Source: an uncultured Pelagibacteraceae bacterium (GTDB lineage Bacteria > Pseudomonadota > Alphaproteobacteria > Pelagibacterales > Pelagibacteraceae). Taken from it: a stretch of DNA of 64,000 nt. Each line of letters begins with the position of its first letter. Position 1 is the stretch's first letter. The notes beneath the pieces were generated by a model, which searched no databases, was not told the DNA's origin, and was given only the letters and a program-made list of their open reading frames with translations. The stretch spans positions 62,001-126,000 of the forward strand of contig CACLVZ010000004.1 of NCBI GenBank assembly GCA_902610515.1. Direction: 5' to 3'. This document shows, piece after piece, positions 24,885 to 33,408 of the stretch. Both the position numbers and the translations under genes were made by a program.

Positions 24885-24906
24885 AAAAAATGGCTTAGAA
24901 TAAGCC
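24885..24906 (-). terminator. Terminator overlapping the end of rseP
   Basis: On the minus strand GGCTTATTCTAAGCC is followed by ATTTTTTC. The stem is 6 base pairs and uses the last codons of rseP, including the stop codon. A compact intrinsic terminator. Confidence 0.75.
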
Positions 24907-26013
24907 TAAATCTTTTAAATCATTAAATGTTGTAAAAAACATTAAAGAAAGTAGTAAAAAAAGACCGATTCGAAAAAATCCCTCCTGGGTCTTTTGGGTA
25001 AGAGGTCTGCCTAAAACCTTTTCAAAAGCATAAAACATCAAGTGTCCTCCATCTAACATAGGAATAGGCAACAAATTAATAAATCCTAAGCTAATCGATA
25101 TGTAAGCCATAATGCTTAAAAAGGCTATGAAACCCATTTTTGCAACCTGACCAGTTATTTTAGCTATTTTTATTGGGCCACCAAGTTGAGTGGTGTCTCC
25201 TGTGCCTTTAAACATTGAAATAATAAAATTCCATGAAGCATCAATTACAAACCAAGTCTCTTTAAAAGCATAAAACAAAGCAGTTGCTGGGCCTAATCTT
25301 TCTCTATTAATTTCATCGTTTAAAGGTGCTATTTTTATGCCGATAATCTTTTTATTTGCTTTATTGCCTAAAGAGTCCTCCCCTTCAATTACCTCAGGTT
25401 TTACAGAAAATTTAATTTCACTGTCATTTCTTAATATGCTGATATCAATTATCTCTGATGAAGAGGAATTAATGAAAGCGGAAACTTCCATAATGCTATT
25501 TACATCTTTGCCATTTATAGATTGAATAATATCACCTGATTTAATGCCTGCCTCTTCAGCAGGGCTTTCTAATTGAACCTCTTGTATTTGAGCAGGAGTA
25601 AAATCTTTTCCGGCAAACATATAGATGAATGCAAAAATAAATATTGCTAATAAAAAATTTGCAAAAGGTCCTGCTGCTACTATTATTGATCTTTGATATA
25701 AAGGTTTGACTACAAATAATTTCTCTTGATCTTCTTTACTGTATTTTTTTAACAATTCTTCTTGCTCTGCTTGACTAAAAACATTTCTATCGCCAAAAAA
25801 TTTTACATATCCGCCAAGAGGAATTGCGCAGAATTTCCATCTTGTTCCAGATTTGTCATTAAAACCAAATATTTCTTTACCAAATCCTATAGAAAAATCT
25901 GTTACACCCACTCCATACTTCTTAGCATAGTAATAGTGGCCATATTCATGAATAAATACTACAACTGTAAGTAGTATTATAAAGGGTATTATAAATGAGA
26001 TTAAAATTTCCAT
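24895..26013 (-). CDS. rseP: Site-2 intramembrane protease RseP
   Basis: A 372-residue membrane metalloprotease. The zinc motif is HEYGH (residues 22-26) in the first helix, the third metal ligand is in LPIPMLDGGHLMFYAFE near the end, and one PDZ domain (VQLESPAEEAGIKSGDIIQSINGKDV) lies between. RseP cleaves anti-sigma factors within the membrane and clears signal peptides. No sigma-factor gene is nearby, and it is preceded by a LysR gene that overlaps it by 13 bases rather than by the common dxr-rseP-bamA set. Confidence 0.95.
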   Translation of the reverse strand: MEILISFIIPFIILLTVVVFIHEYGHYYYAKKYGVGVTDFSIGFGKEIFGFNDKSGTRWKFCAIPLGGYVKFFGDRNVFSQAEQEELLKKYSKEDQEKLFVVKPLYQRSIIVAAGPFANFLLAIFIFAFIYMFAGKDFTPAQIQEVQLESPAEEAGIKSGDIIQSINGKDVNSIMEVSAFINSSSSEIIDISILRNDSEIKFSVKPEVIEGEDSLGNKANKKIIGIKIAPLNDEINRERLGPATALFYAFKETWFVIDASWNFIISMFKGTGDTTQLGGPIKIAKITGQVAKMGFIAFLSIMAYISISLGFINLLPIPMLDGGHLMFYAFEKVLGRPLTQKTQEGFFRIGLFLLLSLMFFTTFNDLKDLGLF

Positions 26014-26891
26014 TCGTTTACTTTGCTAAATAAAAAATTTCTAAAAGCTATAAGTCTCGCATTATTTTTCAATGATGCTGGATATACAAAATGAGTTTCC
26101 GTTGGTTTACCTGGTTCGTTTGGTAAAACTTTAGTGATGCCACTAATATTATGAGCAATATAATCTGGAAGCGCAGCTAAACCAACTCCACTTTGAACAG
26201 CTAATAACAGCCCGTAAACACTGTTTACTTTCATCACAGATTTTCTTTTTTTTCCATCTTTTGCACCTATTTTTAAAACCCAATCGGGATTATAAACAGG
26301 AGATGGAGCTCCCTTACCATAAGTTATAAATTTATGTTTATCTAAATCTTTTAAAGTTTTTGGATACCCATTTTTCTCTAAATATTCATTTGACCCATAA
26401 ATATGATAATTAAAATCCACAAATTTTTTTTGAATCAAATTTAATTGTTTTGGTCTTCTCATCCTAATTGCAACATCAGCTTGACGTGTTGCTAAGTCAA
26501 GCTCTACATCATTAAAAATTAGCTCTATTTCTATATCAGGATGAAGATCCATGAATTCTTTTATTCGAGGAGTTAACCACGTTGTTCCGAAACTTACGAC
26601 AGTAGTAACAACTAATTTTCCGTTTATCTTATCTTTTTGACCACTTAAATTCGACTCAACATCTTTAAGCTTTGAAATAATTTCATGAGCTGATTTAAAA
26701 AGATATTCGCCATTTTCAGTAAGAACCAATCCCCTCGCATGACGTTCGAATAATTGGACCTTTAAATCGGTCTCTAAACCTTGAATTTGGCGACTTATTG
26801 CTGATTGGCTTAAATTTAGAATAGTAGATGCTTTAGTGAAACTCGATGCTTCTGCAACGGTGTGAAAAATTTTTAACTTATCCCAATCCAT
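26001..26891 (-). CDS. LysR-family transcriptional regulator
   Basis: A 296-residue regulator with the N-terminal winged helix-turn-helix (LKIFHTVAEASSFTKASTIL, then LSQSAISRQIQGLE and LFERHARGLVLTENG) and a C-terminal effector domain. The sequence at GVGLAALPDYIA is the usual cofactor-domain hinge. It lies between rseP and acuI, 17 bases after the acuI stop in the same direction, so acuI may be cotranscribed with it or it may control acuI; neither is shown by the sequence. Confidence 0.9.
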   Translation of the reverse strand: MDWDKLKIFHTVAEASSFTKASTILNLSQSAISRQIQGLETDLKVQLFERHARGLVLTENGEYLFKSAHEIISKLKDVESNLSGQKDKINGKLVVTTVVSFGTTWLTPRIKEFMDLHPDIEIELIFNDVELDLATRQADVAIRMRRPKQLNLIQKKFVDFNYHIYGSNEYLEKNGYPKTLKDLDKHKFITYGKGAPSPVYNPDWVLKIGAKDGKKRKSVMKVNSVYGLLLAVQSGVGLAALPDYIAHNISGITKVLPNEPGKPTETHFVYPASLKNNARLIAFRNFLFSKVNEWKF

Positions 26892-26908
26892 TATTTAATA
26901 ATTATAGT

Positions 26909-27910
26909 TTATTTATTTGGATTTACTATAGTTCTTCCAAATAACTCGCCTTTTAGAAGCTTTGGATAAACATCTAAAAGTTCAGTGAACGAAAGTTCTT
27001 TAGTAAATGATTGAACTTTAGAAAAATCAATCAATTTGGCTGCTTCGCCCCAGACAAACTCTCTTCGTTTTATTGAGGAACCAGACGAGTCGATGCCCCA
27101 TAGTTTTACTCCTCTGATAACAAAAGGCATACAATTAGTATTTATCTTTATTCCTCCTGCATTTCCTGGAAGCGCCACAATACCACCTGGTTTGGTTTGA
27201 GCTAATATTTTTGTAAGAGAAGCACCTCCTACAGTATCAACGACTCCATCCCAAACTCCTTTTTCAAGAAGCTTGCTTTCTCCCTCGAACTCTTTTCTGT
27301 CTATAATGTTTTTTGCACCTAAATCTTTTAGATAATCGTTTTTATCTTTTTTTCCTGTAACGGCGTGAACATCATATCCCATTTTAGATAAGATCATTAT
27401 GGCAATACTTCCCACTCCTCCTGTAGCACCAGTTACCAAAACATCTTTTACTTTTTCACCTAACAATAATTCCTCTTTGGCTTTAACTGCAAAAGAACAT
27501 AGAAGAGCCGTAAAACCTGCAGTGCCTAGCATCATAGACTTATGGGTATCTAAACTTTTTGGTATTTTTATTAAAAAATTAGCATCAACTTTTGCATACT
27601 GAGCGAAACCACCAAAGTAAGCCTCTCCAACTCTGAAACCAGTTAAAATTACTTTATCGTCTTTTTTAAATTTATCCTCTTGACTTTCAACTACGGTGCC
27701 TGAAAAATCAATTCCTGGAACAAATGGAAATTTTCTTACTATTCTCCCACCGTCTTTTAAAATCATCGCATCTTTAAAATTTAAGCTAGAGTAATCAATT
27801 TTTACTAATACGTTTCCATCTTTAAGATGACTTATATCGATTTCTTTAATTTCTCTTGTGAATTTTTCGTTTTGATTATCTATTACTACAGCTTTAAATT
27901 TTTCTGACAT
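26909..27910 (-). CDS. acuI: Acryloyl-CoA reductase AcuI / YhdH-type oxidoreductase
   Basis: A 333-residue MDR-family reductase. It has the zinc-less substrate domain start SSLNFKDAMILKDGG, PGIDFSGTVVES, the nucleotide-binding VTGATGGVGSIAIMIL and the family-specific ending SKVQSFTKELSFTELLDVYPKLLKGELFGRT across the C terminus. AcuI reduces acryloyl-CoA with NADPH to propionyl-CoA, detoxifying acrylate from DMSP lysis in marine bacteria. Tight minus-strand order folE-acuI-LysR (0 bases from folE). The assignment to AcuI rather than general YhdH is from family resemblance. Confidence 0.85.
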   Translation of the reverse strand: MSEKFKAVVIDNQNEKFTREIKEIDISHLKDGNVLVKIDYSSLNFKDAMILKDGGRIVRKFPFVPGIDFSGTVVESQEDKFKKDDKVILTGFRVGEAYFGGFAQYAKVDANFLIKIPKSLDTHKSMMLGTAGFTALLCSFAVKAKEELLLGEKVKDVLVTGATGGVGSIAIMILSKMGYDVHAVTGKKDKNDYLKDLGAKNIIDRKEFEGESKLLEKGVWDGVVDTVGGASLTKILAQTKPGGIVALPGNAGGIKINTNCMPFVIRGVKLWGIDSSGSSIKRREFVWGEAAKLIDFSKVQSFTKELSFTELLDVYPKLLKGELFGRTIVNPNK

Positions 27911-28519
27911 CTATTTTGCAATGTATCTTAAGTACCTATTTTGTATACTTAAATCTTCTCTAAAAGAACCTAAAAAATAGTTGGTTACTGTAGTGGCTTT
28001 TTCTTTTTTGATACCCCTCATTGTCATACATTGGTGCGCTGCATCAACAGTTACCGCAACACCTTTTGCGTCAAGTGCGTTCATTAAAGTTTTAGCAACT
28101 TGCATTGTAAGTCTCTCTTGGGTTTGTAGTCTTTTTGAAAAGACTTCTACTGTTCTAGCTAATTTACTTAACCCCACAACTTTTTTGTTTGGAATGTAAG
28201 CAACGTGAGCAACCCCAATAATTGGTGCCATATGATGTTCACAATGACTTTCAAGAGTAATATTTTTTTCAACAACCATATCGTCGTAACCCTCAACGTC
28301 ACCAAAAGTTTTAGATAAGTCTGCTTCAGCGTCTTGATGGTACCCTTTAAAATACTCTTTAAAAGCTTTAATAACTCTTTTAGGTGTCTCAATTAAACCC
28401 TCTCTATTTGGATCTTCCCCGATCCATTTTAAGATTGTTTTAAAAGCCTCTTCAGCCTGCTTGTCAGAAACTTCTGACTTTTTTAAGGAATTTTTATCGA
28501 TGTCTTTAACTAATTTCAT
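27911..28519 (-). CDS. folE: GTP cyclohydrolase I
   Basis: A 202-residue enzyme with the zinc ligands in TLESHCEHHMAPIIG and DAAHQCMTMRGI, and the active-site VGLSKLARTVEVFSKRLQTQERL segment. It opens the folate (tetrahydrofolate) pathway by making dihydroneopterin triphosphate from GTP. Together with the CADD-like protein at 13060 it indicates de novo folate synthesis. Its stop touches the acuI start. Divergent from hisI. Confidence 0.97.
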   Translation of the reverse strand: MKLVKDIDKNSLKKSEVSDKQAEEAFKTILKWIGEDPNREGLIETPKRVIKAFKEYFKGYHQDAEADLSKTFGDVEGYDDMVVEKNITLESHCEHHMAPIIGVAHVAYIPNKKVVGLSKLARTVEVFSKRLQTQERLTMQVAKTLMNALDAKGVAVTVDAAHQCMTMRGIKKEKATTVTNYFLGSFREDLSIQNRYLRYIAK

Positions 28520-28593
28520 TGCTCGAAGGTTTTATAGGACATCTTTGATTAATGCAAATTGCTATTTTGTCTTTTTTTCATTATTTTACGTTC

Positions 28594-29061
28594 ATGTTTA
28601 AAAAAAGAGAAAATGTATTTGAGGTAGAAGAGGGAAAATTTCTATCTCCTAAATTTGATAAAGATGGACTTATTCCAGTAACCACCTCTGACAGTGGCTC
28701 CGGTGAATTATTAATGCACGGTTACATGAATGAGGAAGCTCTAAAAAAAACAATTGAAACTAAAGAGGCTCATTATTGGAGTAGATCTAGAAAAGATATT
28801 TGGCACAAAGGAAAGACTAGTGGTTTTGTTCAAAAGGTCATTGATTTAAGAATAGATGATGATCAGGATGCATTGTGGATGTCAGTAGATATAGGAAACG
28901 GAGCAAGTTGCCATGTAGGATATAAATCATGCTTTTACAGATCAATACCTTTAGGAAAAATTGAAAATTCTGAAGAAATTAAATTAGAATTTAAAGAAAA
29001 AGAAAAAAAATTTGATCCTGAAAAAGTTTATAAAGGTCAACCCAACCCAACAAAGCTTTAA
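28594..29061 (+). CDS. hisI: Phosphoribosyl-AMP cyclohydrolase
   Basis: A 155-residue enzyme of histidine synthesis (ring opening of phosphoribosyl-AMP). Core motifs: MHGYMNEEALKKTIETKEAHYWSRSR in two parts, LWHKG-like IWHKGKTSG, and the metal site GASCHVGYKSCFYRS. It is the stand-alone HisI form without HisE. The inner ATG at 28594 was chosen since the upstream in-frame ATG adds only 14 hydrophobic residues not in the family. A 2OG-oxygenase-like gene follows after 2 bases. Confidence 0.93.
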   Translation: MFKKRENVFEVEEGKFLSPKFDKDGLIPVTTSDSGSGELLMHGYMNEEALKKTIETKEAHYWSRSRKDIWHKGKTSGFVQKVIDLRIDDDQDALWMSVDIGNGASCHVGYKSCFYRSIPLGKIENSEEIKLEFKEKEKKFDPEKVYKGQPNPTKL

Positions 29062-29063
29062 TT

Positions 29064-29672
29064 ATGAAAGTAATAAGCCCTTTTGGTCCAAAAATAGCTA
29101 AATTAAAATTTTCTAAACAATTAATAAAAAAAATTAATAATGAAGTTGACCAAATTATAGATAAAAAGAGTTTATTAAAAAAACTGGATTATTCAAAAAA
29201 ATTAGTCGGACAGGTCAAACAGGAATTTGAATTGCCGAAATCTTTTGTAAAAAAAAATTTAGAAAAAGTAATATATAATGAGGTAAAAAAATATATTTTT
29301 AAAACTATTGGAAAAAAAGTAAAGAAAATTTTAATCAAAAATTTTTGGATAGTAAGACAATTTAATAATGAATATAACCCAATACATTTCCACGATGGAC
29401 ACATATCTGGTGTGGGTTACTTAAAAATTCCAAAATTTGTTTCAAAGGGCTATAAAAAATCAAAAATCGACGGCACAATTGATTTTATAAATGGAAATAA
29501 AATGTTTTTAAGTGATAGTATTTACAATCATCAGCCAAAAGAAGGAGATGTAATTCTTTTTCCGCATTATTTGATGCATACAGCATATCCATTTAAATCA
29601 ATTGGAGAAAGAAGATCATTTTCATTTAATCTAGAAGTAGATAAAAAAATTGCTAATGTTTTTTCAAGATGA
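29064..29672 (+). CDS. Probable 2-oxoglutarate/Fe(II) oxygenase
   Basis: A 202-residue protein. The C-terminal half has the family pattern of putative 2OG-Fe(II) oxygenases (PF13759 type): YNPIHFHDGHISGVGYLKIP with the HxD metal motif, a loop, GDVILFPHYLMHTAYPF with the distal His, and ERRSFSFNL with the 2OG-binding arginine. The N-terminal 80 residues are lysine-rich and helical. Substrate unknown; it sits between hisI and a DUF2237 gene that it overlaps by 4 bases. Confidence 0.75.
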   Translation: MKVISPFGPKIAKLKFSKQLIKKINNEVDQIIDKKSLLKKLDYSKKLVGQVKQEFELPKSFVKKNLEKVIYNEVKKYIFKTIGKKVKKILIKNFWIVRQFNNEYNPIHFHDGHISGVGYLKIPKFVSKGYKKSKIDGTIDFINGNKMFLSDSIYNHQPKEGDVILFPHYLMHTAYPFKSIGERRSFSFNLEVDKKIANVFSR

Positions 29673-30046
29673 ATAATGAAATTCAAAAAAATGTTTTCGG
29701 TGAGCCTTTAGAACCATGTTCTAATAACCCATTAACAGGTTGGTATAGAGATGGATGCTGCAACACTGATAAAAATGATAGAGGTTTTCATACTGTTTGT
29801 GCCAAAGTCACAGATAAATTTTTACTTTGGTCGAAAAAAGTAGGTAATGATTTAATTACACCTCACCCAGAGTTTGGATTTCCAGGTTTAAAAGATGGGG
29901 ATTGTTGGTGTGTATGTGCTACCTGGTATGCTCGGGCAATAGAGGAAGATGTAGCATGTTCAGTCTTTTTAAAAAAAACTAATATTAAAACACTAGAGCT
30001 TATACCAATTGAAAAATTAAAAAAGTTTGCTGTAGACTTGTCTTAG
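29669..30046 (+). CDS. DUF2237 family protein
   Basis: A 125-residue protein with the whole family signature: NVFGEPLEPCSNNPLTGWYRDGCC, GFHTVCAKVTDKFL, and GFPGLKDGDCWCVCATWYARA. Several conserved cysteines suggest a metal site or disulfides, but no function is known. It overlaps the oxygenase gene by 4 bases and is convergent with the TPR gene. Confidence 0.9.
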   Translation: MNNEIQKNVFGEPLEPCSNNPLTGWYRDGCCNTDKNDRGFHTVCAKVTDKFLLWSKKVGNDLITPHPEFGFPGLKDGDCWCVCATWYARAIEEDVACSVFLKKTNIKTLELIPIEKLKKFAVDLS

Positions 30047-30552
30047 TATACTTTAGAACCTCTAGTTTTGATTATTAACTCAAGCTCACCGTACTCTTTA
30101 CAGTTGCAATTTTTGAGAACTTCTAATCTTTCGTTAGCTTTTTCTATCTGATTTGTTTGAACATAGAGTTCACCAAGGTACTCATTAATTCCGTTATGAT
30201 TTGGCTTAATGCTTAAACCCTCAAGATAAAATTTCTCAGCTCTCTCAAAATTTCCTGTTTTTCTTGTAGTAAAACCCATGTAATTAAGAATGTCTGGATT
30301 TTTTTTGTCAGATTTATAAGCTTTTTCTAATTTTTTAAATGCTTGTGAATAAAGTTTTTTTGCTTTGTCTTGCTTATTCTTTTTTTCCATTCTACTAGCT
30401 CTTTTGATTAAGTTCACTGCTTGTTTGTAATCAGATTCAACAAGATTCTCGTTGCTGTCACTACCACTGCTGCTACTGCTGCTATCACTTCCAGCTGCAT
30501 AGAGGCTTGTAGTTATTAGGATTGATGCTAAAAAAATAATAATTTTTTTCAT
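30043..30552 (-). CDS. Exported tetratricopeptide-repeat protein
   Basis: A 169-residue periplasmic protein with a signal peptide (MKKIIIFLASILITTSLYAAG), a serine-rich linker (GSDSSSSSSGSDS) and about three TPR units (ALKKLEKAYKSDKKNPDIL-like, then NFERAEKFYLEGLSIKPNHNG and EYLGELYVQTNQIEKANERL). It probably holds a protein complex together in the periplasm. The inner ATG at 30550-30552 gives the proper signal peptide. Its 3' end overlaps DUF2237 by 4 bases. Confidence 0.85.
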   Translation of the reverse strand: MKKIIIFLASILITTSLYAAGSDSSSSSSGSDSNENLVESDYKQAVNLIKRASRMEKKNKQDKAKKLYSQAFKKLEKAYKSDKKNPDILNYMGFTTRKTGNFERAEKFYLEGLSIKPNHNGINEYLGELYVQTNQIEKANERLEVLKNCNCKEYGELELIIKTRGSKVY

Positions 30553-30583
30553 AAGATACATCTATAGATTTACAAAATATTTG

Positions 30584-31294
30584 TTATGCGACAGATGATC
30601 GTCCTCCATCTACCCCTAATATTTGGCCAGTTATCCAAGAACTTTCATTTTTCAATAAAAACTTTGCAACAGATGCTGAGTCTACTCCCTCTCCTATCCT
30701 TTTCATGGGATGCATTTTTGCAATTCCTTCAGCTATTTTTTCATTTTTTAGTAAAAAATTAGAAATTTTAGAATTTGTTAAACTTGGTGCAATACAGTTT
30801 ACTCTAATATTCGGCGCAAACTCAGCGGCTAAAGCTAAAGTCAATCCCTCTATTGCTCCTTTAGCAGACGAGACAATCGCATGATTTGGAAAACCCTTTT
30901 TAACGGCTACAGTTGAAAATAAAACGATTGAACCTTTATTTTTTTTCAAATTGTCTGTTAATGATTTAATTATTTCAGTAGCTGATATAAGGTTTAGATT
31001 GAATGACTGCATAAAATCACTTTTTTTTGTAAGCTTTAATGGTTTTAAATCTATTGAACCAACACAAAAAGCTAATCCATTTATCGGTACATCATTTAAA
31101 TCATTAACTATTTTCTCAGAGAAATTTTCTTCCAGCACATCGCAAACAGTGAAAGATGCATTTAAATTTTTCGCTAATTCTGATAAGCTAGATTGATCTC
31201 TTCCAACCAAATGTACTTGCTCACCGCTATCAACTAGTTGCTTCGCCAAAGAGGATCCGATTGATCCAGTTGCACCTAAAATTACTTTTTTCAT
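30584..31294 (-). CDS. Short-chain dehydrogenase/reductase
   Basis: A 236-residue classical-type SDR: the cofactor motif VILGATGSIGSSLA at the start, NGLAFCVGSI, and GSIVLFSTVAVKKGFPNHAIVSSAKGAIE. The usual catalytic Tyr of YxxxK is replaced: the sequence is HAIVSSAKGAIE, with Lys kept but no Tyr. This suggests altered or lost activity. Upstream of photolyase and divergent from it. Inner ATG at 31292-31294 chosen to match the family start. Confidence 0.75.
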   Translation of the reverse strand: MKKVILGATGSIGSSLAKQLVDSGEQVHLVGRDQSSLSELAKNLNASFTVCDVLEENFSEKIVNDLNDVPINGLAFCVGSIDLKPLKLTKKSDFMQSFNLNLISATEIIKSLTDNLKKNKGSIVLFSTVAVKKGFPNHAIVSSAKGAIEGLTLALAAEFAPNIRVNCIAPSLTNSKISNFLLKNEKIAEGIAKMHPMKRIGEGVDSASVAKFLLKNESSWITGQILGVDGGRSSVA

Positions 31295-31378
31295 AATTAA
31301 AAATATCATTATTAAAGGTTATTTACATGCAAATAATGACGCGTGTATTATCTAAATAAAATATGTATTTTGTTACTT

Positions 31379-32860
31379 ATGAAGCTTTTTATAATTTTAG
31401 GAAATCAACTTTTTAACCCAAAATATCTCTCTGACTATAAAGACCATACTTTTTTTATGGCAGAAGATTATGGACTATGTACTTTTGAAAAACATCATAA
31501 ATTAAAAATACTTTTATTTTTGTCATCAATGAGATCGTTTAAGGATGAGCTAAAATCTAAAAATTTTAATTTAATTTATAAAGACGTTAATAAGGATTTT
31601 AAATTATCTTATGAAAAAAAATTAGAAAGAACTATTAAAGAAAAAAAGGTAAAGGAAATTACATTTTTTGAAATTGAGGATAAATTTTTTGAAAAAAGAA
31701 TATTAAATTTAGGAAAAAAAAATTTACTTAAAGTTAATCAGATTAAGTCTCCAATGTTTTTAATGGAAAGACAAGAGTTCAAAGATTACCTTTCTAAAAA
31801 CAAGCGGCCTTTCATGGCAAATTTTTATAAAATTGTAAGAACAAAAATGAATTTATTAATGAATAAAAATGGAACTCCAAAAGGAAATAAGTGGAGTTTC
31901 GATGAAGATAATAGAAAAAAACTTCCTAATACTATTAAAGTCCCTGTAATTTCTAAGGTAAAAGAGACAAAAGACACTGTTGCTCTCAAAAAATTTATAA
32001 ATTCTAATTTTAAAGATCATCCAGGAAATACTGAAAAGTTTTGGTTTCCAACAACACGAAAAGACGCAAACAGATGGTTGGATGAGTTTTTGAAAGAGAG
32101 AATAAAGCTTTTTGGGGATTACGAGGATGCGGTAACAGACAAATCAAATACTGTTTTTCATAGCGCGCTAAGTCCACTTATAAACTTAGGTTTAGTAGCT
32201 CCAGAAGAGATAATAGAGAAGTTAAGAAAGATAGAAAATAAAGTGCCTATAAATTCCTTAGAGGGTTACATAAGACAAATTATAGGTTGGAGAGAGTTCA
32301 TGAGAGGAATTTACCAAAACTATGATCAACGATTGGACAACACTAATTTTTTTAATCATAAAAGAAAAATGAAAAAATCCTGGTATGATGGAAGTACTGG
32401 TTTAGATCCGTTAGATCATGCAATCAATAATGCTAAAAACTTTGGCTGGTCACATCATATAGAGAGACTAATGATATTGGCCAACATAATGAATCTTTGC
32501 GAGATAAATCCTAAACAAGTGTACAAATGGTTTATGGAAATGTTTGTAGACTCATCTGACTGGGTAATGGCGCCAAATGTTTATGGAATGGGATTATTTA
32601 GTGATGGTGGAATATTTGCAACTAAACCTTATATTTGTGGCTCTAGTTATTTTCTTAAAATGATGCATTTTAAAAAAGGTCCTTGGTGTGATGTAATGGA
32701 TGGATTGTATTGGAAGTTTATAGACAGACATAAGAAATTCTTCTTAAAAAATCCTCGTCTTGCAATGATGGTTAGAGTTTCTGAAAAAATGAATAAAGAG
32801 AGAAAAACAAGAATTTTTAAAGCTGCCAATAATTTTATAAAAGAAAATACTAATGGTTAA
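31379..32860 (+). CDS. Cryptochrome/photolyase of the PhrB (FeS-BCP) group, variant
   Basis: A 493-residue flavoprotein matching the deoxyribodipyrimidine-photolyase-related family: ILGNQLF start, antenna domain (residues 1-150), then GWREFMRGIYQ, FGWSHHIERLMILANIMNL, PNVYGMGLFSDGGIFATKPYI and WKFIDRHK-type ending. Such enzymes repair (6-4) photoproducts or act as light sensors. The Cys-x-x-Cys pair that holds the iron-sulfur cluster of PhrB is missing; a shorter KKGPWCDVMDGLYW loop stands in its place, so the cluster is probably absent. Followed with an 8-base overlap by the DCC gene. Confidence 0.85.
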   Translation: MKLFIILGNQLFNPKYLSDYKDHTFFMAEDYGLCTFEKHHKLKILLFLSSMRSFKDELKSKNFNLIYKDVNKDFKLSYEKKLERTIKEKKVKEITFFEIEDKFFEKRILNLGKKNLLKVNQIKSPMFLMERQEFKDYLSKNKRPFMANFYKIVRTKMNLLMNKNGTPKGNKWSFDEDNRKKLPNTIKVPVISKVKETKDTVALKKFINSNFKDHPGNTEKFWFPTTRKDANRWLDEFLKERIKLFGDYEDAVTDKSNTVFHSALSPLINLGLVAPEEIIEKLRKIENKVPINSLEGYIRQIIGWREFMRGIYQNYDQRLDNTNFFNHKRKMKKSWYDGSTGLDPLDHAINNAKNFGWSHHIERLMILANIMNLCEINPKQVYKWFMEMFVDSSDWVMAPNVYGMGLFSDGGIFATKPYICGSSYFLKMMHFKKGPWCDVMDGLYWKFIDRHKKFFLKNPRLAMMVRVSEKMNKERKTRIFKAANNFIKENTNG

Positions 32861-33200
32861 AGTTTTTTTTAATAATTCATGTAATATTTGTAGAGCCGAA
32901 ATCAATCACTATAAAAAACATAGTGATAACAGCGTAGAATGGGTAGATGTAACTAATAATGAAGAAGCTCAGAGAGTTACCTCAAAATCATACAAAGAAC
33001 TTTTAAGAAGAATGCATGTTATTCAAGATGGCAAAGTAATTGATGGAGCTGAGTCTTTTTTAATAATTTGGAAAAATGTTCCTAGATATAATCTTTTATA
33101 TAAAATATTTAAGATTAAACCTTTGTTTTTTATATTAAATATTTTATATGAGATTGCAGCTTATTTTTTATTTATCAAAAATAAACATCTCCTTAAGTGA
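32853..33200 (+). CDS. DCC-family thiol-disulfide protein (DUF393)
   Basis: A 115-residue thioredoxin-fold protein. The redox motif is NNSCNICRAEI (Cys10, Cys13) rather than the usual DGxCPxC, and the rest (VEWVDVTNNEEAQR, MHVIQDGKVIDGAESFLIIW) fits DUF393, with a hydrophobic C terminus. DCC proteins often sit beside photolyases, as here: it overlaps the photolyase upstream by 8 bases and the DUF2256 gene downstream by 4. Confidence 0.85.
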   Translation: MVKVFFNNSCNICRAEINHYKKHSDNSVEWVDVTNNEEAQRVTSKSYKELLRRMHVIQDGKVIDGAESFLIIWKNVPRYNLLYKIFKIKPLFFILNILYEIAAYFLFIKNKHLLK

Positions 33201-33331
33201 TAAAAAAAACCGATCTTCCTAAAAAAAACTGTCCAGTTTGTAATAAATCTTTTACTTGGAGAAAAAAATGGAGATTAAATTGGCCGATGGTTAAATATTG
33301 CTCAAAAAAGTGCTCAAAATTAAGTAAATAA
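33197..33331 (+). CDS. DUF2256 zinc-finger-like protein
   Basis: A 44-residue protein with the DUF2256 pattern: LPKKNCPVCNKSFTWRKKW, then VKYCSKKC, four cysteines in two pairs that should bind zinc. The GTG start overlaps the TGA of the DCC gene. DUF2256 genes commonly accompany photolyases and DCC proteins, which fits. Function unknown. Confidence 0.85.
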   Translation: MIKKTDLPKKNCPVCNKSFTWRKKWRLNWPMVKYCSKKCSKLSK

Positions 33332-33408
33332 ACAAAACTAAATCCTCTTCAAGTCAGATATGCAAAAAATAAAGTAATAGTAAGACATAAAATTAGTATT
33401 CTAAAGTA

